Shown piece after piece: positions 25,628 to 34,031 of a stretch of DNA of 64,000 bases. Both the position numbers and the translations under genes were made by a program. The notes under the pieces were generated by a model. The model worked only from the letters and a program-made list of their open reading frames with translations, made no database searches and was not told where the DNA came from. The DNA is taken from contig NZ_VIWO01000003.1 of the NCBI RefSeq assembly GCF_007829335.1, positions 372,001 through 436,000 on the forward strand, read 5' to 3'. The DNA comes from Chitinophaga polysaccharea. Its GTDB lineage: Bacteria > Bacteroidota > Bacteroidia > Chitinophagales > Chitinophagaceae. The stretch's first letter is position 1. Each line of letters begins with the position of its first letter.

Positions 25628-25740
25628 GCCGAAAGCATAAAGCTGAAAGCAAAAAGCTATTAAAGCGAATGATCTTTGCGAATATTAAAAATCGCGCTGG
25701 TCATTCGCTTTAATAGCTTTTTGCTTTCAACTTTATGCGT
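25625..25740. repeat. long stop-codon-anchored hairpin repeat, copy 2
   Basis: Begins at the TAA of the L,D-transpeptidase gene. Arms 25635-25674 and 25699-25738 are complementary at 38 of 40 positions (one C/A mismatch, one G-T pair). The loop holds TTTGCGAATATTAAAAATCG. The arm contains AGCTGAAAGCAAAAAGC, shared with copies at 7350-7478 and 53261-53363. Likely terminator; it also carries the open frame upstream of the next gene. Confidence 0.9.
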
Positions 25741-25818
25741 TATGCCTTTTCTAATATTAATTTGGTTTTTAGAATTATTTTTTTCAACTTGTTCAACGGT
25801 CAAATCAATTTACTATTT

Positions 25819-26394
25819 ATGCATAGAAGAGACGCAATAAGGAATGTGGCAATTTTGTTGGGTACAGCCATTTCCGCTTCCACGTTATCAGCTTTAGAAA
25901 GCTGCACAGGTTCCGCACCGAAGAACTATGATTTGCAAAAGCCTGAAACCAGGGCATTATTGGCAGAGATCGCGGAAACTATTATACCCAGAACCGGTAC
26001 GCCAGGCGCCAAAGACGCTAAAGTAGAAGACTTCATCATCGTGATGATGAACGATTGCTACAAGAAAGAAGACCAGAAAGTATTCCTGGATGGCCTGAAG
26101 AAAATTGATGAAGCGAGTGACAAACAATTTAAGAAAGGCTTCATGGACATCACCCCGGAACAACGTACTGAACTGCTGACTAAAATTGAGCAGGAACGTG
26201 TAGACTACAATAAACGCAAAGACAAAAAAGAAGGAGATCCTACCCATTATTTCCAATACCTGAAGGAATTAACCCTCCTGGGCTACTTTACCTCTGAGCC
26301 AGGCGCTACCAAGGCATTGCGCTATGTGCCTGTTCCAGGTAAGTATGAAGGCTGTACGCCGTATACCAAAGGCGAAAAAGCCTGGGCGGTATAA
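25819..26394 (+). CDS. gluconate 2-dehydrogenase subunit 3 family protein
   Basis: 191 residues. The N-terminus MHRRDAIRNVAILLGTAIS carries a twin-arginine-like motif before a hydrophobic stretch, so Tat export is plausible. The body (ALLAEIAETIIPRTGTPGAKDAKV...) and the C-terminal GYFTSEPGATKALRYVPVPG are characteristic of the small subunit of membrane-bound GMC-type dehydrogenases. The frame is open further upstream through the hairpin repeat, but that N-terminus is not family-like, so the ATG at 25819 is used. It precedes two GMC oxidoreductase genes. Confidence 0.88.
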   Translation: MHRRDAIRNVAILLGTAISASTLSALESCTGSAPKNYDLQKPETRALLAEIAETIIPRTGTPGAKDAKVEDFIIVMMNDCYKKEDQKVFLDGLKKIDEASDKQFKKGFMDITPEQRTELLTKIEQERVDYNKRKDKKEGDPTHYFQYLKELTLLGYFTSEPGATKALRYVPVPGKYEGCTPYTKGEKAWAV

Positions 26395-26492
26395 TATAAT
26401 GGTTGCCGGCTGTTAGCGAATGCAGACGTGTTAACCCACTAAGCACTAACAACCGAATGCTTTCTTTCTTTATGCGTTAAATCTGATAATAC

Positions 26493-28190
26493 ATGAACCT
26501 GAATATAAAAGCACAGGAAGAAAACACCTTTGATGCTATTGTAATTGGCTCTGGTGTAAGTGGTGGCTGGGCTGCCAAAGAACTGACTGAAAAAGGCTTG
26601 AAAGTACTTATGCTGGACCGTGGTAAACCACTGGAACACGTGAAAGACTACGAAACGGCTACTAAAGATCCCTGGGAATTTCCACACCGTGGCCGTATTA
26701 CGGTAGATCAACGGGAAACGCATCCTAAACTCAGCCGTGACTATCCTTATAGTGAGCACAACGAAAAATACTGGATCAACGATTCACAAAGCCCCTACAA
26801 CGAGGTAAAACGTTTCGATTGGTACCGCCCCGATATCGTGGGTGGAAAATCTATTATGTGGGGACGTCAGTCTTATCGCCTCAGTGATATCGACTTCGAG
26901 GCCAACCTGAAAGACGGCATCGCGGTAGATTGGCCTATCCGTTATAAGGACATTGCCCCCTGGTATGATTATGTAGAGAAATTTGCCGGTATCAGCGGTA
27001 CCCGCGAGGGCTTGCCGCAGCTGCCTGACGGTCAGTTTATGCCCGCCATGGAAATGAACTGCGTGGAGAAGGATGTAAAGAAGAGTGTGGAAGATAAATT
27101 CAAAGGCCGTATCATTACCATGGGGCGTGTAGCGAACATCACGCAACCACTGCCCGGCCGTGAAAAATGCCAGTACCGTAACCTCTGCAGCCGCGGATGT
27201 CCGTTTGGCGCTTACTTCAGCACACAATCCTCTACGCTGCCGGCTGCCCGGGCTACCGGCAACCTCACGTTGCGTCCTGATTCTATCGTGAACTCCGTGA
27301 TTTACGACGAAAAACAAGGCAAAGCTACCGGCGTAAGAGTGATCGATAAGCACACCAAACAAATGGTAGAATACTACGCTAAAATCATTTTCATCAATGG
27401 TTCTACCCTGGGTTCTACCTTTGTAATGCTCAACTCTACCTCTTCCCGCTTCCCCAACGGATTGGGCAACGACAGCGGCGTACTGGGTAAATACCTGATG
27501 GATCACCACTTCCGTACAGGCGCTTCCGGTACCGCAGAAGGGTATGAAGACAAATACTATTTCGGTCGCCGTGCCAACGGTATCTATGTTCCCCGCTACC
27601 GCAACATCGGTACCGATAAGCGCGATTATATCCGCGGATTCGGTTACCAGGGTGGCGCCAGCCGCTCCGGGTGGAGCCGCGGTATCGCGGAAATGGGCGT
27701 GGGTAAAGACTTCAAAGAAATGCTTACTGAACCGGGCAAATGGAGCATCGGTTTAGGTGGTTTCGGCGAATGCTTGCCATACGAAGCCAACCAGGTAACG
27801 CTCGACAATTCCGTGAAAGACGCATGGGGCCAGCCAGTACTGAAGTTCGATGCCGAATTCAAGGAAAATGAGAAGAAAATGCGGGTCGATATGATGAATG
27901 ACGCGGCAGAAATGCTGGAAGCAGCAGGTATTAAAAACGTGAAAACATACGACAACGGCTCTTATCCGGGTATGGCCATTCACGAAATGGGTACCGCACG
28001 TATGGGTCGTGATCCTAAAACATCCGTGCTCAACGGCTTCAACCAGATGCATGCGGTGAAGAACGTATTTGTAACAGATGGCTCCTTCATGACGTCTGCT
28101 TCCTGTGTGAATCCTTCCCTCACTTATATGGCAATGACTGCCCGTGCAGTAGACTACGCGGTGAAAGAGTTAAAGAAAGGTAATATCTAA
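26493..28190 (+). CDS. GMC family oxidoreductase, first of tandem pair
   Basis: 565 residues. FAD-binding Rossmann motif IGSGVSGGWAAKEL (about 18-31), the GGKSIMWG block, and the C-terminal catalytic HEMGTARMG and CVNPSLTYMAMTAR segments (active-site His and Asn pair). A Cys cluster C-x5-C-x3-C (CQYRNLCSRGC) is unusual for soluble GMC enzymes but shared with its neighbour. Known relatives in Bacteroidota pair with a subunit-3 protein and pass electrons to the membrane chain; a polyol or sugar substrate is likely but not read from the sequence. Followed after 10 bases by its paralogue. Confidence 0.92.
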   Translation: MNLNIKAQEENTFDAIVIGSGVSGGWAAKELTEKGLKVLMLDRGKPLEHVKDYETATKDPWEFPHRGRITVDQRETHPKLSRDYPYSEHNEKYWINDSQSPYNEVKRFDWYRPDIVGGKSIMWGRQSYRLSDIDFEANLKDGIAVDWPIRYKDIAPWYDYVEKFAGISGTREGLPQLPDGQFMPAMEMNCVEKDVKKSVEDKFKGRIITMGRVANITQPLPGREKCQYRNLCSRGCPFGAYFSTQSSTLPAARATGNLTLRPDSIVNSVIYDEKQGKATGVRVIDKHTKQMVEYYAKIIFINGSTLGSTFVMLNSTSSRFPNGLGNDSGVLGKYLMDHHFRTGASGTAEGYEDKYYFGRRANGIYVPRYRNIGTDKRDYIRGFGYQGGASRSGWSRGIAEMGVGKDFKEMLTEPGKWSIGLGGFGECLPYEANQVTLDNSVKDAWGQPVLKFDAEFKENEKKMRVDMMNDAAEMLEAAGIKNVKTYDNGSYPGMAIHEMGTARMGRDPKTSVLNGFNQMHAVKNVFVTDGSFMTSASCVNPSLTYMAMTARAVDYAVKELKKGNI

Positions 28191-28200
28191 AAAGGGATCT

Positions 28201-29898
28201 ATGAATCTGAATATTAAAGCCGTCAAGGAAAATACCTACGATGCGATCGTGGTAGGTTCTGGTATCAGCGGAGGCTGGGCGGCGAAGGAGTTGAGTGAAA
28301 AGGGATTGAAAACACTGGTGCTGGAAAGAGGCCGTAACGTAGAACATATCAAGGACTACACCACTGCCATGAAAGCCCCCTGGGAATTTGCCCATCATCT
28401 CAGCATCAGCAACGAAATGAGGGAAAATCACCCTATCCAGAGCCGTTGCTACGCATTTGACGAGGCTACCCAGCAATACTGGGTAAATGATAAAGAAAAT
28501 CCCTACAACGAAATAAAGCCGTTCAACTGGCTCCGGGGATACCATGTAGGCGGACGTTCCATCATGTGGGGCCGCCAGGTATACCGCTGGAGCGATCTCG
28601 ACTTTGAAGCCAACGCGAAAGACGGGCACGGAGTGGACTGGCCTATCCGTTATAAGGATATTGCTCCCTGGTACGAATACGTGGAAAGATACATCGGTGT
28701 GAGCGGACAAGCCGAGGGCTTGCCGCAACTGCCGGATGGCGTTTTTCTGCCCCCTATGGAGATGAACTGCCTGGAGAAACATGTGGCCGCCAGAATAAAG
28801 GAAAAATACAATGACCGCATCATTACCATCGGTAGGGCAGCACATCTGACCAAAGGACTGAACAACCGCGGCCCTTGCCAGTACCGTAGCCTCTGCGCCC
28901 GCGGTTGTCCGTTTACCGGCTATTTCAGCAGCAATGGCGTTACCCTGCCGGCTGCCGCCGCCACGGGGAATATGACCCTGCGTCCGGATTCTATTGTACT
29001 GGAAATATTATATGATAAGGATAAAGCCAAAGCTACCGGTGTAAGGGTGATGGACTCCCATACCCTGCAAACGGTAGAATATTATGCCGACATCATCTTC
29101 CTGAATGCTTCTACACTGGGCACCAGCTGGATTATGCTGAACGCTGTATCCGATCGTTTTCCGAATGGTTTTGGTAACGACAGCGGACAGCTGGGGCATA
29201 ACCTGATGGACCACCACTTTGGTGTAGGCGCCGGTGGCGAGTTTGAAGGTTTTGAGGATCAGTATTACAGCAGCGGCCGCAGGCCGAATGGCATCTATAT
29301 CCCCCGTTTCCGCAATACCAATGACAAAACCATGCAGAAAGATTATGTGCGTGGATTTGGCTACCAGGGCGGCGCCGGCAGGGGTAGAGGTATCAGTTGG
29401 GATGGTATTGGCGTGGCGCTGAAGGAAGCTCAGACTGAGCCTGGAAAATGGCATATGGGCGTGGGCTCCTGGGGTGAACACCTGCCTTATTTTGAAAATA
29501 AGGTAACGCTCAATAAGAATAAGAAAGATAAATATGGTCTGCCTACGCTCGATATCGATTGCGAGTTCAAGGCAAACGAACTGGCCATGCGCAAGGATAT
29601 GCAGGCCAGTGCCATTGAAATGCTGGAAGCAGCGGGGCTGAAAAACGTGGGAGGTTACGACGCGGCGCCTCCTCCGGGCCATTGTATCCACGAAATGGGA
29701 ACTGCCCGCATGGGTAAAGATCCTAAAACTTCTGTGCTCAATGGTTTCAACCAGGTACACGCGGCTAAAAACGTGTATGTAACAGATGGCGCCTGCATGA
29801 CTTCTTCTTCCTGCGTAAATCCATCTATCACTTACATGGCGCTTACCGCGCGGGCTTGCGATCACGCGATCAGCGAACGCAAAAAAGGAAATATTTAA
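28201..29898 (+). CDS. GMC family oxidoreductase, second of tandem pair
   Basis: 565 residues, the same length as the upstream gene and starting with the same MNLNIKA. FAD motif VGSGISGGWAAKEL, GGRSIMWG, Cys cluster CQYRSLCARGC, HEMGTARMG and CVNPSITYMALTARA are all present. The middle differs enough (e.g. ALKEAQTEPGKWHMGVGSW) that this is an old duplication, perhaps with altered substrate or with the two chains forming a heteromer. A hairpin 25 bases downstream probably ends the operon. Confidence 0.92.
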   Translation: MNLNIKAVKENTYDAIVVGSGISGGWAAKELSEKGLKTLVLERGRNVEHIKDYTTAMKAPWEFAHHLSISNEMRENHPIQSRCYAFDEATQQYWVNDKENPYNEIKPFNWLRGYHVGGRSIMWGRQVYRWSDLDFEANAKDGHGVDWPIRYKDIAPWYEYVERYIGVSGQAEGLPQLPDGVFLPPMEMNCLEKHVAARIKEKYNDRIITIGRAAHLTKGLNNRGPCQYRSLCARGCPFTGYFSSNGVTLPAAAATGNMTLRPDSIVLEILYDKDKAKATGVRVMDSHTLQTVEYYADIIFLNASTLGTSWIMLNAVSDRFPNGFGNDSGQLGHNLMDHHFGVGAGGEFEGFEDQYYSSGRRPNGIYIPRFRNTNDKTMQKDYVRGFGYQGGAGRGRGISWDGIGVALKEAQTEPGKWHMGVGSWGEHLPYFENKVTLNKNKKDKYGLPTLDIDCEFKANELAMRKDMQASAIEMLEAAGLKNVGGYDAAPPPGHCIHEMGTARMGKDPKTSVLNGFNQVHAAKNVYVTDGACMTSSSCVNPSITYMALTARACDHAISERKKGNI

Positions 29899-29922
29899 TA
29901 AGGCCATATAGGGCTTGTCTGA

Positions 29923-29975
29923 AAGGGCTGTAGTTTTATGACCGGAGCATATCCGGGTATAAAATTGCAGCCCTT
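29923..29975 (+). terminator. hairpin after the GMC operon
   Basis: AAGGGCTG (29923-29930) pairs with CAGCCCTT (29968-29975); inside, GTTTTAT pairs with ATAAAAT and CCGG with CCGG. The downstream tail (CAATTTTACCGATTTT) is only partly T-rich. Confidence 0.55.
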
Positions 29976-30038
29976 CAATTTTACCGATTTTAAAATATTT
30001 AGCGTATTTTGAACGCTTATCGGCAATTTATCTGAACA

Positions 30039-31853
30039 ATGAAGAAAATAATTCTAAGTGGCATGCTGGCGTTGTCCTGCTGGATGGGACAGGCCGTACA
30101 GGCACAGAGTAAACATGCTTTTGCTTTAAGCAAAACGGATTTCCTGCTGGATGGCAAACCTTTCCAGATGATCAGCGGAGAAATGCACCCGGCCCGTATT
30201 CCACACGAATACTGGCGTCATCGCATTCAAATGGCAAAGGCTATGGGTTGCAATACCATTGCTGCCTATGTTTTCTGGAACTATCACGAGCCTGTGAAAG
30301 GTCAGTTTGATTTTAGTACCGGGAACCATAATATCGCGGAGTTTATTAAAATAGCCCAGCAGGAAGGCATGTGGGTACTATTGCGCCCGGGGCCTTACGT
30401 ATGTGCAGAATGGGAGTTCGGTGGTTTACCACCTTACCTGTTGCAGACGCCGGATATTAAGGTACGCTGCATGGACCCGCATTATATGGAAGCGGTGACC
30501 CGCTATGTGGAGCACCTGGCAGCGGAAGTAAAGCCGTTGCTGGTCACCAATGGCGGCCCGGTGGTGATGATGCAGATAGAAAATGAATATGGCAGTTACG
30601 GTAACGATAAAACATATTTAAACGCCCTGAAAGACCTGTGGATAAAACAGGGAATCAATATTCCTTTCTATACAGCTGATGGCCCTACCTCTTATATGCT
30701 GGAAGCTGGTGGTGTAGATGGCGCAGCTATAGGACTGGATTCTGGCGGATCTGAAGCAGATTTTGAAGCAGCTAAAAAACAGAATCCCAATGTACCCGCC
30801 TTCAGTAGCGAATCATACCCGGGGTGGTTAACGCATTGGGGCGAACAATGGCAACGCCCGGGCATTGAAGGTATCTCCAAAGAGGTAAAATTCCTGATGG
30901 ACACCAAACGCTCTTTTAACCTGTATGTGATTCATGGAGGTACCAACTTCGGTTATACCGCCGGGGCTAATTCAGGTGGTAAAGGCGGTTATGAGCCCGA
31001 TGTAACCAGCTACGACTATGATGCGCCTATTAACGAGCAGGGGAGCGCTACGCCTAAATACCAGGCTTTGCGTCAACTTATCGGTAGTTATCTCCCAAAG
31101 GGTAAAAAATTACCACCGGTTCCGGCGCCTATTCCTACGATTACTATTCCAGCTATCAACCTGACGTCTTTCACTTCCGTATGGGATCATTTGCCACAGG
31201 CCGTGCAAACGCCGCAGCCTAAGCCATTTGAGGCATTTGGGCAGGATTATGGCTTTATGTTGTATAAAACTACCCTCATCGGGCATAAGAGCGGTAAGCT
31301 CACCATCAGGGATCTGCACGACTATGCCACGGTATTTCTGAACGGAAAATATATCGGGAAGCTGGATCGCTGCCTCGGTGAAAAAACGATCGATATTCCT
31401 GCGAGCGACGTGAAAGACCCGGTACTGGAAATCCTGGTAGAAGGCATGGGCCGTATCAATTTTGCAGAGGCTATCATTGACCGCAAGGGAATTACGGATC
31501 GTGTAGTCCTGAACGGTATGACCCTGATGAATTGGGAAGTATACGGTTTGCCAATGACAGAAAAATATGTACAGGAACTCACCCCGTCTGCCAGCAACGC
31601 GGCAAAGCCGGGCCAGTTCTATAAAGCCACTTTCCAGCTGGATAAAACCGGCGATACCTATATCGATATGTCGAATTATAAGAAAGGCATAGTATGGGTA
31701 AATGGCCATAACCTGGGACGCTACTGGGAAATAGGCCCACAGAAACGTCTATACTGTCCTGCCCCCTGGCTGAAGAAAGGAGAGAATACCATCGTGGTAT
31801 TTGATTTGCACCAGGAAGCGGCAGCACCGGTATCCGGAGCAACTGCGCTGTAA
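30039..31853 (+). CDS. beta-galactosidase, glycoside hydrolase family 35
   Basis: 604 residues with signal peptide (LSCWMGQAVQAQ). GH35 features: LDGKPFQMISGEMHPARIP, WNYHEP, LRPGPYVCAEWEFGGLP, acid/base Glu in MQIENEYGSYG (about 181-183) and nucleophile Glu in SSESYPGW (about 254). C-terminal beta-sandwich domains (from about 390) end with VNGHNLGRYWEIGPQ. Retaining hydrolase removing terminal beta-galactose from glycans in the periplasm or outside; polysaccharide source not evident because no SusCD pair is nearby. Ended by a strong terminator. Confidence 0.94.
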   Translation: MKKIILSGMLALSCWMGQAVQAQSKHAFALSKTDFLLDGKPFQMISGEMHPARIPHEYWRHRIQMAKAMGCNTIAAYVFWNYHEPVKGQFDFSTGNHNIAEFIKIAQQEGMWVLLRPGPYVCAEWEFGGLPPYLLQTPDIKVRCMDPHYMEAVTRYVEHLAAEVKPLLVTNGGPVVMMQIENEYGSYGNDKTYLNALKDLWIKQGINIPFYTADGPTSYMLEAGGVDGAAIGLDSGGSEADFEAAKKQNPNVPAFSSESYPGWLTHWGEQWQRPGIEGISKEVKFLMDTKRSFNLYVIHGGTNFGYTAGANSGGKGGYEPDVTSYDYDAPINEQGSATPKYQALRQLIGSYLPKGKKLPPVPAPIPTITIPAINLTSFTSVWDHLPQAVQTPQPKPFEAFGQDYGFMLYKTTLIGHKSGKLTIRDLHDYATVFLNGKYIGKLDRCLGEKTIDIPASDVKDPVLEILVEGMGRINFAEAIIDRKGITDRVVLNGMTLMNWEVYGLPMTEKYVQELTPSASNAAKPGQFYKATFQLDKTGDTYIDMSNYKKGIVWVNGHNLGRYWEIGPQKRLYCPAPWLKKGENTIVVFDLHQEAAAPVSGATAL

Positions 31854-31874
31854 TTTTTCTACTTTACCATAAGG

Positions 31875-31905
31875 AGCCGGGAACGCGTTTGTTCCCGGCT
31901 TTTTT
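31875..31905 (+). terminator. intrinsic terminator of the GH35 gene
   Basis: Perfect stem AGCCGGGAAC (31875-31884) with GTTCCCGGCT (31891-31900), six-base loop, then TTTTTT, 21 bases after the stop codon. Confidence 0.93.
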
Positions 31906-31984
31906 ATGCGCCGGAAGATAGTTGTGCTAACCAGTTTTCTATCATTGTGTATTGTTTACACAAATAACTTTCTTTTTCCACTGC

Positions 31985-32016
31985 CTTGCTTTTAACATTG
32001 AAAAATGGTAACTTAG
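31985..32016 (+). promoter_or_regulatory. probable promoter of the CBS-domain gene
   Basis: CTTG (31985-31988), 20-base spacer, TAACTTAG (32009-32016): a near match to TTTG-N19-21-TAnnTTTG, 45 bases upstream of the ATG at 32062. Confidence 0.5.
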
Positions 32017-32061
32017 GAATGGTGGTTTTTCATTTATTTACTTCTTAAAAAGCAGCTTGCC

Positions 32062-32505
32062 ATGGGAAAAGTACGTAATATCCTGCAGGCTAAGGGTCAT
32101 GCAGTATACTCCATAAATCCTGACAACACCGTTTTTGAGGCCCTTCAGAAATTGGTAGACCATAACGTAGGTGCGTTGACTGTAGTAGATGAGAATGATC
32201 GTTTCCTGGGAATTTTTTCAGAACGTGACTATGCCCGCCGGGTGATCCTGAAGGGACGTGCCTCTAAGGAAACATTGATCCGGGAAATTATGACAGAGCG
32301 GCCTATTACTGTTACAGAAGATGATGCTATTGAAGACTGCATGGCATTAATGACAGATAAAAGAATTCGTCACCTGCCGGTGGTAGATGATAGAGAAAGA
32401 CTGATAGGATTGATTTCTATCGGTGACGTGGTGAAGTTTATTATCGATGACCAACGGTATATCATTACCAGTCTCGAGTGTTATATTACCGGTACACATA
32501 CCTGA
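32062..32505 (+). CDS. CBS-domain pair protein
   Basis: 147 residues made of two CBS motifs (about 8-65 and 78-140): PDNTVFEALQKLVDHNVGAL...FSERDYARRVIL and MTERPITVTEDDAIEDCMAL...LISIGDVVKF. Such stand-alone Bateman modules bind adenine nucleotides and act as energy or ligand sensors for a partner protein. No partner is evident; the complex I operon follows on the same strand but after 277 bases with its own promoter candidate. Confidence 0.9.
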   Translation: MGKVRNILQAKGHAVYSINPDNTVFEALQKLVDHNVGALTVVDENDRFLGIFSERDYARRVILKGRASKETLIREIMTERPITVTEDDAIEDCMALMTDKRIRHLPVVDDRERLIGLISIGDVVKFIIDDQRYIITSLECYITGTHT

Positions 32506-32524
32506 TGAGTGCAGTATAAACAGT

Positions 32525-32556
32525 TTTGTTCATTCGCGGTAGTTTTAGTAACTTTA
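32525..32556 (+). promoter_or_regulatory. candidate promoter of the nuo operon
   Basis: TTTG (32525-32528), 20-base spacer, TAACTTTA (32549-32556), one base off the Bacteroidota consensus. A transcript from here would carry a leader of about 220 bases that includes a CCGGAT/ATCCGG hairpin (32603-32618) and a 22-base tandem repeat. Confidence 0.5.
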
Positions 32557-32638
32557 TTTTCATAGAGTCTTTACCGTTAGTAAGAAAATGACATGTTATG
32601 AGCCGGATGTATATCCGGTGCCCCTCTGTGAGATGGCG

Positions 32639-32682
32639 GTTTACAGACTGGTTAATTGTTGTTTACAGACTAGTTAATCATT
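32639..32682 (+). repeat. 22-base tandem repeat upstream of nuoA
   Basis: GTTTACAGACTGGTTAATTG plus TT (32639-32660) is followed directly by GTTTACAGACTAGTTAATCA plus TT (32661-32682); 19 of 22 bases match. The 22-base period is about two helical turns, as expected for paired operator sites. Confidence 0.75.
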
Positions 32683-32768
32683 AATAGCAGACGTGTTCAG
32701 TAGATTGGAAAGCAGACTACTGGTTTTTTTCTAAAGCATGGCATAACGGACTTTTAAGTAAATCGCTC

Positions 32769-32774
32769 GGAGGG
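32769..32774 (+). promoter_or_regulatory. strong Shine-Dalgarno site deciding the nuoA start
   Basis: GGAGGG at 32769-32774 is eight bases before the TTG at 32783-32785. Good Shine-Dalgarno sequences are rare in this window, so this one supports TTG initiation over the ATG at 32813. Confidence 0.65.
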
Positions 32775-32782
32775 CGAACACT

Positions 32783-33265
32783 TTGAAAAGCGCTGTTTCT
32801 GACATTACGCCCATGTGGCCTTTACTGGCCTATGCGGCTATCGTGGTGGTACTGATTGGTACCATCCTGGGCCTGTCTTATGTGCTGGGCCAGCATCATA
32901 AAGATCGTGCTACCGGTGAAGCATATGAGTCCGGTATCATCTCCACGGGGTCTGCCAGGCTCCGGTTTCCTTCCCAATTTTATCTCGTTGCAATGCTGTT
33001 CGTTATCTTCGATATCGAAACCGTATTGATTATTTCCTGGGCCATTGCATACCAGGAAGTAGGCTGGACGGGATTTATAGGCGTATCTATATTCATTTTT
33101 ATATTACTGGCAGTACTGATTTATGAATGGCGTAACGGCGCATTGGACTTCGGGCCCGATGGAAAAAGGATTTTACGCGCATACAAAAAAATGAAAAGGA
33201 AGCACCCCTCAGGAATTCACCATTACCAGGAAAATAAGACTTCAACACCTCCGGCACTCACGTAA
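32783..33265 (+). CDS. nuoA: NADH-quinone oxidoreductase subunit A
   Basis: Membrane-arm subunit of complex I, 160 residues. Three transmembrane helices (about 12-34, 70-92, 98-119). Conserved segments: YESGIISTGSARLRF (the loop at the quinone-site entrance) and FDIETVLIISWA. The C-terminus (HPSGIHHYQENKTSTPPALT) is an extra tail beyond the usual end. Start taken at TTG 32783 because of the GGAGGG site; the ATG at 32813 would give a 150-residue protein that still contains all family features. First gene of the nuo operon. Confidence 0.93.
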   Translation: MKSAVSDITPMWPLLAYAAIVVVLIGTILGLSYVLGQHHKDRATGEAYESGIISTGSARLRFPSQFYLVAMLFVIFDIETVLIISWAIAYQEVGWTGFIGVSIFIFILLAVLIYEWRNGALDFGPDGKRILRAYKKMKRKHPSGIHHYQENKTSTPPALT

Positions 33266-33303
33266 CAGCAGCAAATAATCACGCATAGCTAAATCAATTT
33301 CGT

Positions 33304-33942
33304 ATGAAATGGTGGCTGACTAATGCAAATGAGGTAACCGGTAAAATCTCCGGCAATACATCTATGGAAGAAGTCATACAACAAAGTGTGATGCTGACTT
33401 CTGTAGAAAGCCTGCTGGCGTGGGGGCGGAAAAATTCGCTCTGGCCTTTTCATTTCGGCCTTTCCTGTTGTTTTGTGGAGATGGCTACCGCCATGACCCC
33501 CAAGTATGATATGGCCCGCTTCGGCGCAGAAGTGATCAGGGGCACACCCAGGGAGGCTGATGTTATGATCATTGCAGGCACCGTATTCATTAAAATGGCG
33601 CCGGTTATTCAACGGCTGTATGAACAAATGATGGAGCCCCGCTGGGTGATTTCAATGGGCTCCTGCGCCAACTCCGGCGGCATGTATGATATCTACAGCG
33701 TAGTGCAGGGAGTGGATAAATTTTTACCGGTAGATGTATACGTGCCCGGTTGCCCGCCACGCCCCGATGCGTTTATGCAGGGACTCGTATTACTGCGCGA
33801 CAGCGTAGGTAAAGAGAAAAGGCCGCTGAGCTGGGTGATCGGCGAACAAGGCGTAATACGGCCGGAGAAGATTTCTATGAAAGAAACCCTGCGCGAAAAA
33901 AGACAACAAATGATCAATTTTAAAACACCTGATGAAATATAA
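33304..33942 (+). CDS. nuoB: NADH-quinone oxidoreductase subunit B
   Basis: Carries the terminal cluster N2 that reduces quinone. 212 residues. Cluster ligands are visible: Cys55-Cys56 (GLSCCFVEM), Cys121 (GSCANSGG) and Cys150 (PGCPPRP). The peripheral arm docks here to the membrane arm. ATG at 33304, 38 bases after nuoA; the next gene nuoCD starts 89 bases later, the longest gap within the operon. Confidence 0.97.
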   Translation: MKWWLTNANEVTGKISGNTSMEEVIQQSVMLTSVESLLAWGRKNSLWPFHFGLSCCFVEMATAMTPKYDMARFGAEVIRGTPREADVMIIAGTVFIKMAPVIQRLYEQMMEPRWVISMGSCANSGGMYDIYSVVQGVDKFLPVDVYVPGCPPRPDAFMQGLVLLRDSVGKEKRPLSWVIGEQGVIRPEKISMKETLREKRQQMINFKTPDEI

Positions 33943-34031
33943 AAGGTTACTAACAATAACGGATATATGAAATAAATAACCGGAAGAAATCATAAGATTG
34001 TTTACCCTCATCGTCTAAAACTTAATACGCT

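Noticed and set aside
29008..29907. Minus-strand open frame of 299 codons
   Set aside because: Antisense to the second GMC oxidoreductase; no recognisable domains.
32603..32618. CCGGAT / ATCCGG hairpin in the nuo leader as a riboswitch
   Set aside because: A single six-base stem with no conserved aptamer pattern; recorded only as part of the leader.
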